This document shows, in pieces, positions 7,378 through 15,190 of a DNA stretch of 64,000 nt. Position 1 is the stretch's first letter, and each line of letters begins with the position of its first letter. A program made the translations under genes and the position numbers. Source of the stretch: Lachnospiraceae bacterium (GTDB lineage Bacteria > Bacillota > Clostridia > Lachnospirales > Lachnospiraceae); NCBI GenBank assembly GCA_016280395.1, contig JAEEGQ010000163.1:1-64000 (forward strand), written 5' to 3'. The notes beneath the pieces are model-generated. The model was not told the origin of the DNA. It was given only the letters and a program-made list of their open reading frames with translations, and did not search any database.

Positions 7378-8370
7378 TCAGTTCTGGGCCTGAACAGCCG
7401 TAATTGCGATAACGCCTACGATATCTTCTGCAAAGCAGCCGCGTGAAAGGTCATTAACGGGTGCTGCGATACCCTGCATAACGGGGCCGTAAGCTTCTGC
7501 TTTTGCAAGACGCTGAACCAGCTTGTAGCCGATGTTACCTGCATCGAGGTCGGGGAAGATAAGCGTGTTTGCGCGGCCGGCAACATTTGAATCGGGAGCC
7601 TTCGACTTACCAACGGAAGGAACGATCGCTGCGTCAAGCTGAAGCTCGCCGTCAAGGCAAAGATCCGGATATGTCTCCTTTGCGATCCTTGTAGCTTCAA
7701 CAACCTTTGTAACATCATCATGCTTTGCACTGCCCTTAGAAGAATGTGAAAGCATTGCAACGCGTGCTTCGTTTCCTGTAAGGAGCTTGAAGCTCTTTGC
7801 TGAAAGACCTGCGATCTCAGCAAGCTGCTCGGGATCGGGATTCTGGCAGAGGCCGCAGTCCGAGAAAACGAAAACACCATTATCGCCGTACTCGCAGTCC
7901 GGAACGATCATCAGGAAGAATGCGGATGCGCTCTTTACGCCCGGTGCAGTCTTGAGTATCTGCAGGCAGGGACGGAGTGTGTTTGCCGTCGAATGGCATG
8001 CGCCGGAAACAACGCCGTCTGCGTCGCCCATCTTTACCATCATAACGGCAAAGGTAGTATAATCAGTGGTAAGTGCCTCGCGTGCAAGTTCGGGGGTCAT
8101 GCCCTTCTTTGCGCGAAGCTCAACAAGTTTGTCAATGTAGCTCTGAAGGTTCTCGAATTCCTTCGGGTTGATGACTTTAGCTCCGCTAAGGTCAAGGCCT
8201 TCGCCAAGCTTGTCAATATCAGCCTGTGCGCCGAGAAGCACAACTTTTGCGTTGCCCTCTTTGAGTGTTGTGGCGGCAGCCTCAAGGACTCTTCTGTCCT
8301 CTGCTTCGGGAAGTACGATCGTCTTGATGTCTTTACGTGCTCTTTCCTTGATTGTGTCAATAAAGCTCAT
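7378..8370 (-). CDS. pta: Phosphate acetyltransferase
   Basis: 330 residues, the short catalytic form without the DRTGG/P-loop N-terminal domain of enterobacterial Pta. It transfers acetyl from acetyl-CoA to phosphate, making acetyl phosphate for AckA. Seen: TIVLPEAEDRRVLEAA, DGVVSGACHSTANTLRP, MLSHSSKGSAKHDDVTKV, DGELQLDAAIVP, NTLIFPDLDAGNIGYKL and GPVMQGIAAPVNDLSRGC, all conserved in the PTA_PTB family. It is first gene of the pta-ackA unit, with a strong promoter and a leader hairpin upstream. Confidence 0.97.
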   Translation of the reverse strand: MSFIDTIKERARKDIKTIVLPEAEDRRVLEAAATTLKEGNAKVVLLGAQADIDKLGEGLDLSGAKVINPKEFENLQSYIDKLVELRAKKGMTPELAREALTTDYTTFAVMMVKMGDADGVVSGACHSTANTLRPCLQILKTAPGVKSASAFFLMIVPDCEYGDNGVFVFSDCGLCQNPDPEQLAEIAGLSAKSFKLLTGNEARVAMLSHSSKGSAKHDDVTKVVEATRIAKETYPDLCLDGELQLDAAIVPSVGKSKAPDSNVAGRANTLIFPDLDAGNIGYKLVQRLAKAEAYGPVMQGIAAPVNDLSRGCFAEDIVGVIAITAVQAQN

Positions 8371-8407
8371 GATTTTGATCCTTTCATCGAAAGTTTTTTT
8401 CTATACA

Positions 8408-8433
8408 TTTGCGGGCACAGTTCCACCCGCAAA
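8408..8433 (-). promoter_or_regulatory. Hairpin in the pta leader
   Basis: TTTGCGGG (8408-8415) and CCCGCAAA (8426-8433) form a perfect 8-bp stem in the 5' leader, shortly downstream of the predicted transcription start. No T-tract follows, so it is more likely a stabilising or regulatory hairpin than a terminator. Confidence 0.4.
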
Positions 8434-8445
8434 ACACCGCATAAT

Positions 8446-8474
8446 ATTATAGCGCTTTTCTTTATGATGTTCAA
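8446..8474 (-). promoter_or_regulatory. SigA-type promoter of pta-ackA
   Basis: On the minus strand TTGAAC (8474-8469), a 17-base spacer and consensus TATAAT (8451-8446). Confidence 0.8.
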
Positions 8475-8515
8475 GGATTTTCTGAATCATCAATCAGCGG
8501 GCAAATACCTGTTGT

Positions 8516-9904
8516 TTATTCCATATTGTCCTCTTTTTCTTTTCTTATCCGTTCAAATTCCGCACGCATTGTAGGATTATCCTTTGTAAGTTTCTTCACC
8601 GAAACATTATCGACCTTATTGTTTGCGATCCGCAGCTGGTTGTCAGAGCCGATCAGCTCCTTCTTGACCTTCTGAAGATGCTCTATGGTTTTGTCGATCT
8701 CCTCAATGGCCTTATCAAAATGATCATGGGCAAGCGAATAATTTCGTCCGAATTCATCCTTAAACTGCTTCAGGTTATCCTCAAAGTTAGTAACATCAAT
8801 ATTCTGGCTCCTTACAACAGCAAGTTCCCGTTTGTATTCCATTGCGTTAAGCGCGGCATTCCTGAGCAGAGTGATGATCGGGATAAAACACTGCGGCCTG
8901 ACCACATACATCTTGTCATATTTATACGAAACATCAACTATGCCGGCGTTGTAAAGCTCGCTGTCACTTTCGAGCAGTGATACAAGAACGGCATATTCGC
9001 ATTTTTTCTCGGTACGGTCCTTATGCAGTTCCCTGAAAAAGTCCTCATTTTTATGCTTTGTCGCGGTCTCGTCAAGTTCATTTTTCATTTCAAACATGAT
9101 GGATACGATCTCGTTGCCGTATTTATCATTTTCACGATATATGAAGTCTCCCTTGCTGCCGCTCCTCGCATCATTGTCTTTCTCAAAATATGCGTTTCTG
9201 AAAGCCGTCGCACGAAGCTGGTTGAACTGGATCTCGCAGTGCTGCTCAAGAGTTTCGCCAACCATCTTTGTTGACATTTTTGCTTTCAGATCCTTGTAAA
9301 AACCGATTTCCGAATCCTTCTGTCTTACGACCAACTCATGTTTTTCTCTTTCGCTTTTCAGTTCACTTTCAAGCTCATGTTTCTCCGCTTCAACAGCGTT
9401 CACTGCCTCTATTACCGCAAGCTTTCGTCTGTTTTCTTCTTCATCCGCATTATGCTTAAGGTTCAAAACTTCATCTTCAAGCTTCTTTACAGCTTCCTGG
9501 ACGGCAAGTTTACGTCTGTCCTCTTCCCCGTCCGCCTTGTTCCGTAAGGTTTGTACCTCGGTTTCAAGCTTTTTTACGGCTTCCTGGACGGCAAGCTTTT
9601 TCTTGTCTTCGGCAGCATTCACCTCAGACTGCAGCCTTTCCTTCTCAGCTTCCGCTTTTCGAAGGTTTTCCTCAAGTTCCCTGATCGTTTTATTGGCAGC
9701 TTCCTGCGTCTTTAGCCTTATTTCACCGGCTTTTGCGTCAAGCTCGAGTTCATGCTGCTTTTTCAGATTAGATTCGACCTCTGAAACTCTCTTGTCTACA
9801 TCATGCTTAAATTGTCCGTTTCTGATCTGATTGATGATCGAATCAAGTGCGCTCTCATCAACATTAAATACCTGGCCGCAATGCGGGCATTTTATCTCTG
9901 TCAT
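8516..9904 (-). CDS. DUF2130 coiled-coil protein
   Basis: 462 residues. The N-terminus has a zinc-ribbon half (CPHCG) followed by a long charged coiled coil (about 35-210), then the DUF2130 core (RSGSKGDFIYRE...YGNEIVSIMFEMKNE...NEDFFRELHKDR...CEYAVLVSLLE). The core looks like a nuclease-type beta-alpha fold. Within the coiled coil there are three tandem copies of a roughly 29-residue unit, each containing (K/R)KLAV.EAV (residues about 97-180), also visible as DNA repeats. The family is widespread but its role is not established; RmuC-like nucleic-acid functions have been suggested. The strong ribosome site GAAAGGGG precedes the ATG. Confidence 0.85.
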   Translation of the reverse strand: MTEIKCPHCGQVFNVDESALDSIINQIRNGQFKHDVDKRVSEVESNLKKQHELELDAKAGEIRLKTQEAANKTIRELEENLRKAEAEKERLQSEVNAAEDKKKLAVQEAVKKLETEVQTLRNKADGEEDRRKLAVQEAVKKLEDEVLNLKHNADEEENRRKLAVIEAVNAVEAEKHELESELKSEREKHELVVRQKDSEIGFYKDLKAKMSTKMVGETLEQHCEIQFNQLRATAFRNAYFEKDNDARSGSKGDFIYRENDKYGNEIVSIMFEMKNELDETATKHKNEDFFRELHKDRTEKKCEYAVLVSLLESDSELYNAGIVDVSYKYDKMYVVRPQCFIPIITLLRNAALNAMEYKRELAVVRSQNIDVTNFEDNLKQFKDEFGRNYSLAHDHFDKAIEEIDKTIEHLQKVKKELIGSDNQLRIANNKVDNVSVKKLTKDNPTMRAEFERIRKEKEDNME

Positions 9905-10016
9905 TGTAAACCCCTTTCAAAAAAAATATTATATGATCATGAATACCTGCTATATCTGCTTTATTTTACACTTTTCTGCTTTGTTTTTCAACTGAGGTTA
10001 TACCCTTGTCACACTC

Positions 10017-10045
10017 TTGACAACACCCATCCGTTATTGTATTCT
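10017..10045 (+). promoter_or_regulatory. SigA-type promoter of the PAP2 gene
   Basis: TTGACA (10017-10022), 17-base spacer, TATTCT (10040-10045). It lies 48 bases upstream of the start codon. Confidence 0.65.
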
Positions 10046-10092
10046 ACTGTTATAAGATTATATTTTTATCAATTATTTCAGGGGGAAGAAAA

Positions 10093-11022
10093 ATGGAATT
10101 CTTAAAAATTCTTGAAGGGATAAGAAATCCCTTTCTTGATGTGATCTTTCGTATCTTTACCGAAATGGCCGGTGAGATGGTGCTTCTTGCGATACTCTGC
10201 GTGCTTTTCTGGTGCGTGAGCAAGAAGATCTCGTATGTCATGGGCTTTGCGTTCATGGGTTCGCAGATGGTCGTAAACAATCTTAAGCTTACCTTCCGTA
10301 TCGAGCGTCCCTGGATCCTCGACCCTACACTGCAGGTTTCCGATGCTCTCAAAAAGGGCGCTACCGGCTACTCCTTCCCGAGCGGTCACACATGCGCAGC
10401 AGGCTCGCTTTACGGTGCGCTTGCCTTCAAGCTCAAGGGCATTGCCTGGAAGATAGCCGCTCTCGTGATCGTCATCGGCGTTATGTTTTCAAGAATGTAC
10501 TTCGGTGTGCACACACCGCTTGATGTATGTGTCGCCTTTGGGGTAACGGCCGTTGTTGTTGCGCTCTGCATCATCATTGACGCAAAGGTCGAGATGACCG
10601 ATGCCCGCAGGATCGCTCTTTGCGTGATCTTCGGTGTCCTCGCGATCTGCTCCGTTGTTTATGCAGTAATCCTTACATCAAACGGTACCGTTCTTCCCGA
10701 AAATGCGGCAGACAGCTCCAAGATGTCCGGCGCAGCGCTTGCATTTGTTATTTCCTGGTTCGTTGAAGTAAAATACATCAACTTCAATGAGCGCGGCTGC
10801 AAGCTGCCCATGCAGATCGTTAAAGTCCTTATCGGCGTAGCCGGCGTGCTTGCGATCAAGGAAAGCCTTAAAGTGCTCTTCAAGCTTATCGGCGGCGGTT
10901 CGGAACCGATCCTTTGCGGCGGTATCAGATACTTCTTCGTGGTACTTTTTGCAATGACCTTCTACCCTATGGTCATCAAGCGTTTCTTCACGGATAAAGA
11001 CAAGCAGCAGACAGCAGAATAA
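10093..11022 (+). CDS. PAP2-family membrane phosphatase
   Basis: 309 residues with about seven or eight membrane helices. The phosphatase signature is complete: KLTFRIERPW (motif C1), YSFPSGHT (C2) and SRMYFGVHTPLDV (C3), with the catalytic His residues in C2 and C3. The family removes phosphate from lipid substrates such as phosphatidate, undecaprenyl pyrophosphate or sphingoid phosphates at the membrane's outer face. The exact substrate cannot be told. The C-terminal half carries extra helices beyond a minimal PAP2 domain. Ribosome site CAGGGGGAAG precedes the ATG. It is followed on the same strand by tmcAL after 75 bases. Confidence 0.9.
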   Translation: MEFLKILEGIRNPFLDVIFRIFTEMAGEMVLLAILCVLFWCVSKKISYVMGFAFMGSQMVVNNLKLTFRIERPWILDPTLQVSDALKKGATGYSFPSGHTCAAGSLYGALAFKLKGIAWKIAALVIVIGVMFSRMYFGVHTPLDVCVAFGVTAVVVALCIIIDAKVEMTDARRIALCVIFGVLAICSVVYAVILTSNGTVLPENAADSSKMSGAALAFVISWFVEVKYINFNERGCKLPMQIVKVLIGVAGVLAIKESLKVLFKLIGGGSEPILCGGIRYFFVVLFAMTFYPMVIKRFFTDKDKQQTAE

Positions 11023-11097
11023 AGCATAACTGTTTTACACTCTGTACAGACAGCCGTTTTACGGTCATGCCCAAAGTCAGCTTAACGGAGGTTCAGC

Positions 11098-12315
11098 ATG
11101 ATAAAAGCCGGGATCATATCTGAATACAACCCTTTTCACAACGGTCATGAATATCTCATAAAGAAGGTCATGGAGACAGGTATAGACAGCATCTTCTCCG
11201 TCATGAGCGGCGATTTCGTCCAGCGTGGAGGTCCTGCGCTTTTTGATAAATATACGCGCGCGGCCGCAGCTCTCGAATATTCCGATATCTGCTTCGAACT
11301 TCCCGCCTACTTTGCCACTTCGAGTGCCGAATATTTCGCATTCGGCGGTGTTGCGATGCTTACGGCGCTTCATGCGGACTACATAGCATTCGGCTCGGAA
11401 TGCGGCGAGATAAATCCGCTTATGGAGCTTGCAGAGTATCTGCGTGAAGAACCTTCGAACTTCAGGGATGCCCTCGGCGAAAGCCTGAGGGCCGGCAATC
11501 CTTTCCCTGTCGCAAGAAGAGATGCTGTTGTAAAATGCCTTGGCATCAAATACGCAACCTATCTCAACGAACCGAACAACCTTCTTGGGATCGAATACTG
11601 CAAATCTATTTTGAAGCTGAGACAGCTTGGGAAAAACCCGCCAAAACCCATTACGATAAAGCGTGAAAGCAGCTACAATGACATAGAACTCGATCCCGGC
11701 ACTCTCCCGAGCGCCATGGCGCTTCGCATACCGCTTGTAGAAGGCGATATGCGTTCAGCAAGGAGTTTCATTCCCGAAAGATCCGTAAAACATTACGAAG
11801 AAGCGCTCGAATCAAGCGTTCCGGGTAAATTTGAAAAGCTCTCCGAGCTTCTGGCCTACTGTCTCCTTACCGAGACCGAAGACAGCATCCTGCAGTATGC
11901 GGACTGGAACAGGGATCTTGCAAGAAGGGTGCTCAACCTTGCCCGCGAAACACATGTAAGCTTCGCCGAAATGCCCTTCAAGCTCAAATCCAAAAACATC
12001 ACGTATTCAAGGGCTTCCCGAATGCTCCTTTCCCTCGTCCTTAAGAAAAAAGAGGCTCTGCTCAAGCAGGCCGTTTCCGAAGGCGGTGCCTTCTACGCAA
12101 GGATACTCGGCATAAACTCGGCTTCAACACAGGCATTAAAAGAGATCGAGGAAGTCTCGGAGATCCCCGTAATCAACAAAGCCGCTTCAGGCAACCAGCT
12201 TACCGGTACCGCAAAAGCGCTGTTTGACGCGGATATCACGGCAGCTAACCTATACAATCTGCTTTTCTGTGATGAGGCTTTGGACGATTACAGACACGGC
12301 ATAAAGATAATCTGA
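11098..12315 (+). CDS. tmcAL: tRNA(Met) cytidine acetate ligase
   Basis: 405 residues, matching the TmcAL (formerly YlbM, DUF795) family, which uses ATP and acetate to make N4-acetylcytidine at the wobble base of elongator tRNA-Met. The nucleotidyltransferase signature GIISEYNPFHNGHEYLI is at the very N-terminus, followed by SGDFVQRG, the conserved FGSECG segment, KREGSYND-like KRESSYND, and PSAMALR. ACGGAGG precedes the ATG. The next gene, a pseudouridine synthase, starts 13 bases after its stop, so the two RNA-modification genes are likely cotranscribed. Confidence 0.94.
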   Translation: MIKAGIISEYNPFHNGHEYLIKKVMETGIDSIFSVMSGDFVQRGGPALFDKYTRAAAALEYSDICFELPAYFATSSAEYFAFGGVAMLTALHADYIAFGSECGEINPLMELAEYLREEPSNFRDALGESLRAGNPFPVARRDAVVKCLGIKYATYLNEPNNLLGIEYCKSILKLRQLGKNPPKPITIKRESSYNDIELDPGTLPSAMALRIPLVEGDMRSARSFIPERSVKHYEEALESSVPGKFEKLSELLAYCLLTETEDSILQYADWNRDLARRVLNLARETHVSFAEMPFKLKSKNITYSRASRMLLSLVLKKKEALLKQAVSEGGAFYARILGINSASTQALKEIEEVSEIPVINKAASGNQLTGTAKALFDADITAANLYNLLFCDEALDDYRHGIKII

Positions 12316-12328
12316 AAAGGCAGCGCTC

Positions 12329-13045
12329 ATGCGACTTGACAAATATCTCGTACATACAAATACATGCACCAGGAGCGAAGCCCGGAACCTTGTAAGGTCC
12401 GGGCGCGTTCTTGTTAACGGCGCTCCGGCCGCCTCCTCTGACATTAAGATAAATGAAAATGCCGATATGGTCACACTTGACGGAAAACAGGTCTTGTATG
12501 AGCAATACTCATATTTCATGCTCAACAAACCAGCAGGTGTCGTATCCGCCTGTGAGGACAGGCGCGAAAACACCGTGCTCGACTTCTTTAAGAACGAGCC
12601 CTGTAAAGATCTTTTCCCCGTAGGACGCCTCGACAAAGACACAGTCGGCCTTTTGCTAATAACAAACGACGGCGCACTTGCGCATCGCCTCCTTGCACCA
12701 AACAAGCACGTCTGGAAAAAGTATTATGTCGAACTTGAAAGATCCGTTTCATCCGAAGATATCGAAAAACTGTGCAGCGGAGTCGATATCGGTGAAGATA
12801 CCCCTACTCTCCCCGCCAAAATAGAGCTTCCCGCAGACTGCTCTGAAAAAAATCCTTCAAAGCTGTATCTTTCGATACATGAAGGGCGATTCCACCAAGT
12901 GAAGCGCATGTTTGAAGCAGTCGGGAACAAAGTGACCTACTTAAAACGCGTATCTTTCGGACAATTAGAGCTTGACCCGGACCTTAAAGAAGGGGAATAT
13001 AAAAAACTTGATCCTAATGACTTTTTAACAAATACTGCAATGTGA
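12329..13045 (+). CDS. RsuA-family rRNA pseudouridine synthase
   Basis: 238 residues. Residues 1-48 are an S4 RNA-binding domain (MRLDKYLVHT...RSEARNLVRSGRVLVNG). The catalytic domain follows with LNKPAGVVSA and the signature GRLDKDTVGLLL, where D102 is the catalytic aspartate. In this family that makes it an enzyme that isomerises a uridine of 16S or 23S rRNA, most often U516 of 16S. It is 13 bases after tmcAL with a weak ribosome site (AAAAGG), suggesting coupled translation. A 185-base palindromic element starts immediately after the stop codon. Confidence 0.92.
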   Translation: MRLDKYLVHTNTCTRSEARNLVRSGRVLVNGAPAASSDIKINENADMVTLDGKQVLYEQYSYFMLNKPAGVVSACEDRRENTVLDFFKNEPCKDLFPVGRLDKDTVGLLLITNDGALAHRLLAPNKHVWKKYYVELERSVSSEDIEKLCSGVDIGEDTPTLPAKIELPADCSEKNPSKLYLSIHEGRFHQVKRMFEAVGNKVTYLKRVSFGQLELDPDLKEGEYKKLDPNDFLTNTAM

Positions 13046-13230
13046 GGTGTCAGAGGGCGGCAGGGTGCCTTTCAGGGATATGTCGTGCCGTCGGCGCTTA
13101 ACGAATGCAAGCCGCAGGCGCAGCATGAGTTTAGCGCGCCTGCGTCGCTCTTCGACGCAGGCTCTCCGCTACGAAGCACGACCTAAGGCGCGAGCCGGCC
13201 CGGAAAGGTACCCTGCTGCCCTCTGACACC
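13046..13230. repeat. Palindromic intergenic element, copy 1
   Basis: A 185-base foldback element between the pseudouridine synthase stop and the following terminator. Its ends are 28-base inverted repeats (13046-13073 and about 13203-13230; the outer ends are GGTGTCAGAGGGC and its complement GCCCTCTGACACC). Only two positions differ, and both become G-U pairs in RNA read on the plus strand. Inside are a second stem GTCGTGC (13082-13088) / GCACGAC (13176-13182), a core hairpin closed by GCGCT (13094-13098) / AGCGC (13133-13137), and a perfect 10-bp hairpin GCCTGCGTCG (13138-13147) / CGACGCAGGC (13153-13162). It encodes no supportable protein. The core recurs at 31689-31734. Confidence 0.75.
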
Positions 13231-13264
13231 GTAGTTTTGAGTACTTTCACCAAAATACGCCAAC

Positions 13265-13293
13265 AAAAAAGCCCGGAATCACCGGGCTTTTTT
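13265..13293. terminator. Bidirectional terminator
   Basis: AAAAAAGCCCGG AATCA CCGGGCTTTTTT: a GC stem with A-run and T-run, usable from both strands. It sits between the convergent pseudouridine synthase and coiled-coil protein genes. Confidence 0.9.
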
Positions 13294-13305
13294 ATAGTTT
13301 AATGT

Positions 13306-14028
13306 TCAATTCTCGTTTCCGTCATCCCCGTCAAGGAAAAACGAATCCTCACCGAGTCCCATGATCTCATCCTCAACAGAACCGTATTCCGTGTTCTGCG
13401 CATCCTCCATAAGCTCGCTTTCCGGCATCTGCTCAAGCTGCTGCGAAGGAGCTGCCTCACCGTTAAGCTCAAGACGGTTGCTGATTATGGTATCAAGATT
13501 AGCCTTCAGAGTGCTGACAAGCATGCTGCTCTTTGCGTTGATGCTCTCATAAGCATTTCCGATAGAATTCTCGATCTCCGCAAGCATATCGTTCGCATAA
13601 GCAAGAGCGCCGGTCCTGATCTTGTCAGAATCCCTGTTGGCTTCATAACGCAGCCTGTCAGATTCGTTGGATGCCTCATCAACCATTGCCTGCGCGCGTG
13701 CAACAGCATCCGCAAGAGTTTCATGCGCCTTTGCGCATGCCTGCTGGAACACCTCATGCTCGCTCACAAGAGCTTCAGCTCTTTCCTCTGCCGCCTTGAT
13801 GATATCCGCAGCCTTGTTTTCGGCTTCCTTAAGGATCGCATCACGATTGCTGATGATCTTCTGATATCTCTTTATCTCGTCGGGAGTAGAAATACGAAGC
13901 TGGTCAAGGTACTCCTGGATCGCATCCTTCTGGACAATGATATTTGCCTTGGACAACGGCACGGGCCTGCACTCGTCGATGTAATCGTTAAGCTCGTCAA
14001 TGATCTGTTCAATCCTTGAATTTCCCAT
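13306..14028 (-). CDS. DivIVA/F0-b-like coiled-coil protein
   Basis: 240 residues, largely alpha-helical and coiled coil from about 30 to 185, with an Ala/Glu/Lys-rich middle (AEERAEALVSEHE..., AVARAQAMVDEASNES). The C-terminus is very acidic and glycine-containing. This composition resembles DivIVA-type or ATP synthase b-subunit-like proteins that organise septum or polar growth, but no definite family signature is seen. It is last in the rsmD-coaD unit: the coaD stop and this start share a base (TAATG), so translation is coupled. That neighbourhood is common for this protein class in Clostridia. A strong terminator follows. Confidence 0.75.
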   Translation of the reverse strand: MGNSRIEQIIDELNDYIDECRPVPLSKANIIVQKDAIQEYLDQLRISTPDEIKRYQKIISNRDAILKEAENKAADIIKAAEERAEALVSEHEVFQQACAKAHETLADAVARAQAMVDEASNESDRLRYEANRDSDKIRTGALAYANDMLAEIENSIGNAYESINAKSSMLVSTLKANLDTIISNRLELNGEAAPSQQLEQMPESELMEDAQNTEYGSVEDEIMGLGEDSFFLDGDDGNEN

Positions 14029-14519
14029 TATTTTCTCCCCTTTACATTAAGTTTTTCAAAAACCGTATCGATTATCTCTTCAGGAAGAAGCCCTTGAACG
14101 CTTCCTCCGAAGCTTGCCACTTCTTTTGCGATGCTCGAACTCAGGTAAGCATATTCCACACTGGTGGTGAAGAATATCGTATCAATATCGGGGTTCAGCT
14201 TGTGGTTTGTCTGAGCGATCTGCAGTTCGTATTCAAAATCCGTTACGGCGCGGAGACCGCGTACAAGCACTGTCGCGTTGCGCTCCTTTGCAAAATCGAC
14301 CGTAAGTCCCGAGAAAGATTCAACCTTTACATTCGGGATATCCTTAACGACCCTTTCGATAAGTTCCACGCGCTCTTCCGGCGTGAACAGCGACTTCTTC
14401 GAGCTGTTGTTCAATACGCCGATGATAAGGACATCCACGATCTTTGCGGCGCGCTTTATAACGTCGAGATGTCCGCATGTTATCGGGTCAAAGCTGCCCG
14501 GATATACTGCTATCTTCAC
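14028..14519 (-). CDS. coaD: Phosphopantetheine adenylyltransferase
   Basis: 163 residues, standard for CoaD. It transfers AMP from ATP to 4'-phosphopantetheine, the penultimate step of coenzyme A synthesis. The nucleotidyltransferase motif is [16 protein letters not shown] (with the GH of the HxGH-type site); [18 protein letters not shown] and [17 protein letters not shown] are the other conserved blocks. The start overlaps the rsmD stop by four bases (ATGA) and its stop overlaps the next start. Confidence 0.97.
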   Translation of the reverse strand: MKIAVYPGSFDPITCGHLDVIKRAAKIVDVLIIGVLNNSSKKSLFTPEERVELIERVVKDIPNVKVESFSGLTVDFAKERNATVLVRGLRAVTDFEYELQIAQTNHKLNPDIDTIFFTTSVEYAYLSSSIAKEVASFGGSVQGLLPEEIIDTVFEKLNVKGRK

Positions 14520-15082
14520 CTGTTTTTCTCCTGTTTCTTAATAAAAACGTGTTTATTAGATTTATACTCTTTATTTCTTACTATTTCAAGCCCAAGTTCA
14601 TCAAGCCCGTCAATATCGGTTTCGATCGATGCTTCAACTATCATAAGCGTGTCGTCCGTTATTATGTCGGAACGCGAAAGCGCCAAAAGAGCTTCTTTTT
14701 CAAGGCCTTTGTCATAAGGCGGATCGATAAAGATAATATCAAAAGGCTTCTTTTCAAGAGAAAGCGTTGCTATCGCGCTTAAGAAGTCCATTGCGCATAT
14801 TCTTGAAGCACTTTCAAAACCTGTATGTTTAAGATTGGCCTTTATACAGGAAACCGCAGCCTTGTTCTTATCGACAAAAACCGCATGATCCGCACCCCTG
14901 CTGAGTGCTTCTATCCCTATGGCCCCGCTTCCCGCAAACAGATCCAAAAACCTGCATCCCGGAATATCCGCCATAAGAATATTAAAAAGCGTTTCCTTGA
15001 TCTTGTCTGTAGTTGGCCTCACATCCATGCCCGGCACGGTGCAAAGCTGAAGCCGTCTGGCTTTTCCGGCTATAACTCTCAT
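14516..15082 (-). CDS. rsmD: 16S rRNA (guanine966-N2)-methyltransferase
   Basis: 188 residues. The SAM-binding motif is [20 protein letters not shown] and the catalytic motif is [11 protein letters not shown], the DPPY signature of N2-guanine methyltransferases. The N-terminal [13 protein letters not shown] and [15 protein letters not shown] are diagnostic for RsmD. It heads the rsmD-coaD-coiled-coil unit with its own promoter at 15146-15174. Confidence 0.96.
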   Translation of the reverse strand: MRVIAGKARRLQLCTVPGMDVRPTTDKIKETLFNILMADIPGCRFLDLFAGSGAIGIEALSRGADHAVFVDKNKAAVSCIKANLKHTGFESASRICAMDFLSAIATLSLEKKPFDIIFIDPPYDKGLEKEALLALSRSDIITDDTLMIVEASIETDIDGLDELGLEIVRNKEYKSNKHVFIKKQEKNR

Positions 15083-15145
15083 GTTTTCCCTTTGTATGCC
15101 GTACCTACGGCACTTTCTGCACTTCTGTTCTTTTTATCATTTTTT

Positions 15146-15174
15146 AGTGTAATTGTTTTTACCATTACTGTCAA
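15146..15174 (-). promoter_or_regulatory. SigA-type promoter of rsmD-coaD
   Basis: On the minus strand TTGACA (15174-15169), 17-base spacer, TACACT (15151-15146). It lies just after the stop of the ABC exporter gene and about 65 bases upstream of rsmD. Confidence 0.7.
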
Positions 15175-15190
15175 TAATAATTGAATAATT

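Noticed and set aside
6682..8574. Several open frames on the plus strand opposite ackA and pta
   Set aside because: They mirror two highly conserved housekeeping genes and carry no motif or ribosome site.
13046..13230. Considered as a rho-independent terminator
   Set aside because: It is far too long and branched, lacks a T-tract, and a standard terminator follows at 13265-13293.
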